A stretch of DNA of 64,000 nucleotides, from the NCBI GenBank assembly GCA_024509875.1, contig JAMPIV010011345.1, forward strand, positions 62,001-126,000. The letters run 5' to 3'. Each line of letters begins with the position of its first letter. Position 1 is the stretch's first letter. This document shows positions 57,914 to 64,000 of this stretch, piece after piece. A program made the position numbers and the translations under genes. The notes beneath the pieces are model-generated. The model was not told the DNA's origin. It saw nothing but the letters and a program-made list of their open reading frames with translations, and did no database searches. The stretch comes from Oreohelix idahoensis. Lineage: Eukaryota; Mollusca; Gastropoda; Stylommatophora; Oreohelicidae.

Positions 57914-59393
57914 TGTTACGTGCAGTCTTTGATATCTTACAATATTATACATAGGTAATTTTTTAGTGCTTAAGGGAAAGTCATTATTGAGTTACTTCCC
58001 TTGAAAGTTGTGTCGGCTCTTTCGATCAAACTCCGCGGATAAATCCATTTTACTGCGATTTATTCGTTGTTTGGGTAATAATAGATTGTTCTTGCTTCAG
58101 AATATCTATGGCCTGAATTTATGTGTATTGTTTGTCTGAGTAGGACGAGTCTGTCTTATATCTGTATATCTTTACATATCTAAGTCGAACTATATGTTCT
58201 GTTGTCTCTAGAGAGGTCAAAGGCTATTCGGCGGATGTGTCGCTAGAGTGTGGTGTGATTTGGCTTCGTCCTGATAGGGACTGTGTGTTTTCCATGTCGG
58301 CCTGTCGCCGGGGAAAAAGTGATCTCAGTATTTGTGGGGAAAGTGATAGTCGTCTAGACCTATCGTGTATGCTTTACCCCAGTGTTTATTCGTATTGCCA
58401 AGGAATGGCAGTTTCATATTTCCTATACCAAGGTAATCAAAGATACTCTTATGAACTCTCGATCGAAGCCACCATTTTCGATAGTTACGATTTGAATGTC
58501 TAAGAGAATATATTTGACTCGATGAAAACGACTTCGATTCCTAGCAGCACTATATCCTNTAGATTGCAGTCAATTGTTCATGATCAAATCTACAGAGCAA
58601 TGAAATGTTTTATGAATGACTAACTTTAGGACAGATTCATTATCTGTATCCAAACGTGAGTGACAGCTCACGAGTGAAGCCATCTTGGAACCAAAACATG
58701 TAGTGACTTTCAAGAAGAGAAAAGGGATGCCCGTATTATCGCTTGTTTAGTCCAGAGATCACTGCTACACATGAGAACCCGTTATTAGCGGTTCAATATT
58801 ATTATATGGAAAAATATGTGCTGAACATTATGTTGAAGAATCGTCGCTAGACGAGATTAGGTTTAGAAGCCATCTGAAATATTGTTTATAAGCTGACGTG
58901 CTCAGTCAGTGAAGTCAGATGATATATGTATGGGCGATACTGAGTGCTTGGCTACTGACAGTCCATTATACACTTATTCTACATGAGTGCCCATGTAACA
59001 TTGCAAGACCATTTATCCACTGTACTATGATGTATTATGGCAACCTGTGATTTGTCACTATCTGTGCTGTCGAGTGTGTACGTCCAATTAAACTTTAGAA
59101 AAGGTACACAGTCGTTGGTGTCGATGACTTCCAGCCATACATGAGTGTGAGAAAAGAACATTTTTTGTCAACACCACGAACCTTTATCATCATTCGCACA
59201 TTATACACTCAATCCATGTCTACACACCACTGCGTAGGTCAAGTTGACATTCCATACACTACAGTGGAGCAAACAACACCATAGAGATCTTATCAACTGA
59301 TGATGATGATGATGTCTGCTTCCATCCACTTATATCTATCTTTTGGTGGATATCATTAACGGGAATAAAAATCCAACTTTATCAACCTTATCA
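57914..59393 (+). repeat. LTR 3 of the tandem array
   Basis: 1480 bp, ends CTTATCA at the TGGGG duplication. It contains the only ambiguous base of the window, an N at 58559. The 88-codon frame at 58237-58503 has only degenerate, interrupted equivalents in the other LTRs and is not annotated as a gene. Confidence 0.94.
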
Positions 59394-59398
59394 TGGGG

Positions 59399-60234
59399 TA
59401 GTGCAGTCCAAACCAATTTGGTGATTGCTTCCCGTGTTGCCAGACGTGTGTGAGGGCGCGCATTGTCGTGTAGGAGAAGCAGGTCTGCTGGATTCTTGTG
59501 CGGCCGAACTCTGCGAAAACGTTGATTGAGTTTTTTCAATGTCTTAATGTAAGCTTGCGAATTGATTGTCTCTCCTCTTGGCATAACGTCCACAAGAATC
59601 ACACCTTCAATGTCCCAAAAGACAGTGATCATGACCTTTCCAGCTGAAGGAATTGTCTTGAATTTCTTTCTTCTTGGTGATTGCGGATGATGCCACTCCA
59701 TTGACTGTCTTTTTGTCTCAGGATCAAAATGATGTGCCCAGGTTTCGTCACCTGTAACGATCTAAGCCAAAAAGTTCTCTCCATCAGCATTGAAATGCTC
59801 CTACAATTCAGAAGAAATTGCTTTCCTTTGCAATCGGTGGTCATTTGTGAGACTTCGAGGAACCCATCTTGCGCAAACCTTAGAAAATCCGAGAGTTTTT
59901 ATAACTGCATTTGCACTACCAATGCTGACTGACAGCTGCAAGGCTAATTGGTGAGTAGTGATTCCACCTATCAGTAAGAATAATGCCCTCAGCGCATTTC
60001 AACGTTGGTGGCTGTGGCAGGACGTCCACAGCGCTGCCGATCAAGCAGCTCTGTATCTCCACTTCCTGATGTTTTGATTCTCTTAACCCAGCGACTGACT
60101 GTACTCCTGTTGACTGCAAAATTTCCATACACATCACATAGACGCTTGTGAATATTCACAACAGTTTCCTTCTCAGCAACGAGAAATTCTATCACAATTC
60201 GCTGTTTATAACGCTAGTTGCTAACACGCTCCAT
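59399..60234 (-). pseudogene. mariner transposase, N-terminal and central block
   Basis: Starts at an ATG (60232-60234) and meets an in-frame TAG at 60214-60216, codon 7. It then has a helix-turn-helix region (STVSRWVKRIKTSGSG), a frame change near 59985, a stop just before VTGDETWAHHF (first catalytic Asp), MITVFWDIEGVILVD, and LLHDNARPHTRLA (second Asp). The block ends at the LTR array insertion. With the block at 39433-39654 it makes a DD34D mariner transposase. Several stops and shifts show it was dead; whether before or after the LTR insertion is unknown. Confidence 0.9.
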
Positions 60235-60396
60235 TTCAACGGTTTAGGGCAGCCGCATTATTTGGCCGGTTGCGGTGCAATTTGGTGCACAAAATTGGCA
60301 CATGCCATATTTGAAGTGTGCAAAATTTCATGCTTCTATTTTCATTATTAGCTGAGAAAAACAATGTGGTGCATTACTTTCTGAACGCCCCTCGTA

Positions 60397-63300
60397 CTTT
60401 TGTGCATCTATTTTGTCTAGAATGAATGCACCTTGTGAAGCTAGCCATTGGTTTTTCCCAGCGTTTGTCTTAACACCTAAAACAAGTGGTACATAGCCTT
60501 ATATTGTGTCAAACACCTTTGTAGTGGTTTTGATGGTATTGTATGATGGTGATATTACTAAGTGTGATGTATGAGGTCAGCTGTGAAGGCTCCTGAGATA
60601 AAATGTAGTTGTGAATTTTCAGAAGGCCTTTCTTGCTACCACTACGACCTCACACCTTTCTTTTTTTCTAATGAATGTGGCTACGTTAACATCTAGGGTA
60701 CTGAATGTAATGTGTTGTATTGACATATACAAACACACACACACAGATATTAAATAATATAATATTATCAATAAAATTTAGAACACAATGAACTAAATTC
60801 AGCTGGTGAAATTTTAGAAAAAGTAAATCTTTTTTAAATTTATTTGTTCTGAACCAAGGTTTTATTTGGCCAGAACATATGAAAAGATTTTGGAATTTAT
60901 GAGTGAATGGCATGAATAAATGGCATGATAAATAAAAGGTGTGTACGTATACAATTTTCACGATTAGTTAGTATTTCTATAGTTCATAATTTTATTTTTC
61001 CTGGGAGAACGATGAATAGATGTGCTGTTGGGGTGGCTTCATCCCTCCCTGTCTAAGCCTACCAAACATAGTCCATTAATGATGGAAGGAAATGGGATGT
61101 TTTAGTAGTAATTGACTTTGGGTGCTATGTCTATGAAGTTGGTGTAAATCCAGCAGACCAGCCTGCTTACGTAACTTTGAAAGAGTAGTTCTGGTGCTGG
61201 AATCTGGTGGCCCCACCTCTCCGTGCTTGGGGGCAATATATCGGGTGGCCCCACCTCTCCGGGCTTGGGGGCAATACAAGGCTGTTCTGCCGAGATGCGA
61301 CACTGCACGGGTCCTCACTGACAATTATTTACCCAGCATTTGACACCACCTTTTGGTGTCAACATAAAAAACTCACAGCTCTGAAATAAAGTATTGGTTT
61401 AGGTTCAGAACCTTACCTAAGGAGCCACTTCTACACGAAACAATTTACAATAACACCACTTAGACAGGGTCAGATCTCTCTGACCATACAACACAGCTTA
61501 CCAAGTTGGTTTCACATAGGATAAGTTCTCCCAGACTACATATTCCGAAATATGTTTATTAGCTTCTTGCCATAGGATAGGATAGGTGATATGTTCCACT
61601 GATCTCAACACTTGATCTGTCCTTCCTAATCCTTGCTGGAGTTTATATATATTGTTTGTCCCTAGACCCTGAACTAGGGCGGGGGGTCTAGAGCAAATCC
61701 TTATTTGTTGTAAGGCTAGATTTCGATATGGCAGTATCAAATCACTCAAAACATTTAAACAATATTAAATATACAAAGAAATAATTTCAATCTTACCAGA
61801 TTATGAATAAAGAACACAGAAATGCTAGCAAAACTCAGCTGAGCTGCTGGCTATAGTATGGCGTCCCTGAACTTATTTCTATTTACTTCATTGGAAATCA
61901 CCACACTTAAACTTTACTGTGTCTATCACTGGACAACTATTGAGGAATGGCAAAAAAAGCGCGTCTGAGCGCTGATAATATGATTGTCTGTGGCCAATCA
62001 ATGCCTTGTGTTTTTCAATTCAAATTTCCTACACTAAAGTCATTTCAGTCATGCTTCAGTCAAGTATGGATTTTTATCTGTTAGTCCGTCCGTCTCTACT
62101 TGCGTTTTCACAAAACGTACTTGGTTTTTGAACCAACCTATCCGTCCCCTCTACAAATTTTGTCTTTAAAGTTATTTTTAGCCACAGCTTCCACCAATTC
62201 CCCTTCTCTTTCATTCTAACTAGATTTGGACACTTGAGTCTTCAAGGTCGCGATTTTTGTGCAAATTAGTGACATGTTTGATTCAATGCAGTCTGTTGCT
62301 GATGTGAACAACACAGTCTTTTGTCAATGTCTTCATTATTATCTAACCGTCTGTATAAATAAAAGCATATTATTTCACTGCTCAAAATGGGCCATCCGGC
62401 CAGCTAATTTTTATATTCCTAACATTAGTATTAAGAAAAAGTTACTTTTTTAATTTTGTAATATTTCAAGCATCTGCGTTGTAATGCTTTTGCCGCTGCA
62501 TTCAAATAAAAGGCTTGGTATCGCATAAGCGTCCCTTTCCGTACCTCGTGTCAATTTGGGGACGTGAATTTTTTCCTCCCCCCCCCCCCCCACCCCCAAT
62601 TGCGACTCCTTAGCCTTGCTAGTCTCACGCAATTTTTCAGTCATATTTTTTCCTTTTTGATCCGCCGTTCTCATCCCGTTCAAATGGTAACCGTTTTGAC
62701 TTCCCGTCTAGCAAGTCAATTTTTATGGAGGGTAGTGACCCGCGGTCAGGGCGATCATGTACTATCAGCAGCTTACGCATTATGTTTTTATCCTTACATG
62801 TTATCTTTGGAGGTATTTTAACGTTGTATCACTGTTAATTTTACGACAACCTTACATAAGGATAAAACCATACAATTTCACAGTAATGAATCACACAAGC
62901 AAGAAAGACCACACAAAATATTTACATGAACCTTTTATTTTTTTTAAATATTATTTTGCCTTCTTGGACTTCAATTTTTTGGAATAGAACTCTAACTCCT
63001 TGCCTTCAAGGATGTATCCATCCACTCTGCCACACTTTCCCGGGCAAGAGGAGATCTTGGCTGTGGATAGATAGCGCATGGAAATTACAGCACGATACCA
63101 CAAACTAAAATCACTAAGGCATGTAAATAAAATGAATGCTACCAATAAAATAGTGACAAACGCTTATTAAATACAATGACGCAGACATGTAAGCAGTATT
63201 CTGGGTGACCAACTACTTTCTTAAAACAGAACAAAGTACAGTAAAGAACAGAAGAAACAAAAAGAACAGAAATGAATTCACTGAACAATGAAGTATACAG

Positions 63301-63484
63301 GGCAAGCACAATAAGCAATGAAATCTAAAACCAAACTGCTCAAGAATGCCACTGTGTATTACCACAACACATGACAGCATGAGAAGACAGAATAATAATA
63401 TATGACCATTAATTAATACAACATCCATCAAATAAATGAAGTATTCTTATTTACTAACAGCTTCAGCTTACAAGCTATATCTAA
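60397..63484. other. No recognised gene
   Basis: Only short open frames. It contains a 38-bp tandem duplication (61206-61281), a CA/TG run near 60731, and a C-run near 62578-62596. No transposon ends were identified. Confidence 0.45.
61206..61281. repeat. 38-bp tandem duplication
   Basis: GGTGGCCCCACCTCTCCG starts at 61206 and again at 61244. The two units differ at a few positions. Unusually GC-rich for the surroundings. Confidence 0.8.
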
Positions 63485-63498
63485 TATGTGTAAAGAAC

Positions 63499-63704
63499 TT
63501 CTTCTTCTTCCGTCCTTAGCCACCGACCGTCAAAGCAGTCAGTGGCCATTACGCCTAGTGGCGTCTTAGGGCAACAGCAGATAGGTTTTCTTTGCCATTG
63601 TTTCCCATCACACCTATTGGCGTCTTTAGGGCAACGGCAAATCAATCCATTTGCTGTTGTTTCCGTAATCGAAGTGACTGGCAAACGGGTGATCAGCCCG
63701 TTGG
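63499..63704 (-). mobile_element. 206-bp LINE 3' end with 14-bp TSD
   Basis: TATGTGTAAAGAAC occurs at 63485-63498 and 63705-63718, flanking a minus-strand insert whose 3' tail is the TTC run near 63499-63511. The insert shares the PLGVMxTDCF stretch with 37178-37440. It also contains an internal imperfect duplication, with a GCCATTACGCCTAGTGGCGT-like unit near 63545 and again near 63605. A heavily 5'-truncated copy of the same LINE family. Confidence 0.82.
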
Positions 63705-63718
63705 TATGTGTAAAGAAC

Positions 63719-64000
63719 AGTAGCGCTAAATCCATCAAAGGTGGTCAGTGTAACTATGACTTGACATATCCTTTAATGAGGAAACATACTGAAAAATACA
63801 GTCAGTTTTCCTTAAGGCCAATTATTTTCATCATTCCACCTGAGGTCAAGATTATTTAATCCAACTGTATGAATTAATAACAGAGACCAATCCAACAATC
63901 ACAACTATATGTTTATGTTTCCTAGGAGGGGGAAGGAGGAGTAAAACTTAACATGACAAGATTAAGTATATTCATAACAACCCTCTGCTTTAAAAGCAAA
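63719..64000. other. No recognised feature
   Basis: Nothing beyond short open frames. An unclassified purine-rich stretch lies near 63925. Confidence 0.5.

Larger units (their letters stand above)
39655..59393 (+). mobile_element. Tandem LTR retrotransposon array, three LTRs and two bodies
   Basis: LTR (39655-41134), internal 1, LTR (49879-51356), internal 2, LTR (57914-59393). The outside ends are TG...CA and are flanked by one 5-bp TSD, TGGGG, at 39650-39654 and 59394-59398, inside the mariner transposase. No TSD separates the bodies; they share the middle LTR. So one integration was followed by LTR-LTR recombination, or a tandem arose at integration. Both gag-pol genes are open and differ at three residues. 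Internal 1 also contains a DNA transposon (41939-44122). The pol order is Gmr1-like. Confidence 0.94.
39322..60394 (-). mobile_element. mariner (DD34D) transposon, split by LTR array
   Basis: Terminal inverted repeats CGAGGGGCGTTCAGAAAGTA and beyond match perfectly for about 30 bp at 39322 and 60394. The dinucleotide TA flanks both ends (39320-39321 and 60395-60396). Removing the LTR array and one copy of its TSD leaves about 1.33 kb, the normal size of a mariner. The transposase lies on the minus strand in two blocks. Confidence 0.93.

Noticed and set aside
39655..59393. Endogenous retrovirus with envelope
   Set aside because: No open frame follows RNase H before the PPT and LTR in either body, and the pol order is not retroviral.

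Overview
The window is animal (metazoan) nuclear DNA made almost entirely of transposable elements. I recognise no host gene. tRNA-derived SINE pieces, several LINE clades, a mariner, hAT-like repeats and Ty3/Gypsy-type LTR retrotransposons all point to a repeat-rich invertebrate genome. The SINE pieces remind me of molluscan SINEs, and the unusual 1.6-kb coding region at 42.2-43.9 kb belongs to a family I associate with arthropod genomes, so I leave the phylum open. All boundaries were read by hand from terminal motifs, direct repeats and target-site duplications (TSDs).

Region 1 (1-23.5 kb) is a Russian-doll nest. A tRNA-derived SINE (1-60 and 1314-1382) is split by a 5'-truncated LINE (61-1313, 11-bp TSD). 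After an RNase H relic (2.85-3.3 kb), a LINE endonuclease gene (3.34-4.19 kb, resuming at 23.25 kb) is split by an outer LTR retrotransposon (4190-23251, TSD TATGG, minus strand). The gag of that element is itself split by a younger LTR retrotransposon (10106-20420, TSD GCTGT, minus strand) with an intact 1472-codon gag-pol.

Region 2 (23.5-39.3 kb) holds older debris. It contains an RTE-like LINE on the minus strand (26115-28567) split by a 1.5-kb solo LTR (26158-27680, TSD GTTAG), a second copy of that LINE on the plus strand, and a LINE with RT, RNase H and a terminal zinc knuckle (30.5-32.9 kb). Two neighbouring hAT-like repeats rich in palindromic CTGTTTCGAAACAG follow, then a SINE and a LINE 3' end.

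Region 3 (39.3-60.4 kb) is a mariner element (39322-60394, TA flanks) split in its transposase gene by a tandem array LTR-internal-LTR-internal-LTR (39655-59393, TSD TGGGG). The array has two almost identical intact 1652-codon gag-pol genes. The leader of the first copy carries a further insertion absent from the second: a 2184-bp DNA transposon with CACTGAC termini and a TTA duplication. It encodes a broken, unclassified zinc-finger/possible DDE protein. This is the least described object in the window.

Region 4 (60.4-64 kb) has little that I recognise beyond a 206-bp LINE 3' end with a 14-bp TSD.

In all three LTR-retrotransposon copies or families, integrase precedes reverse transcriptase and RNase H (PR-INT-RT-RH). 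The RT itself is Ty3/Gypsy-like, which is the rare Gmr1-type arrangement.
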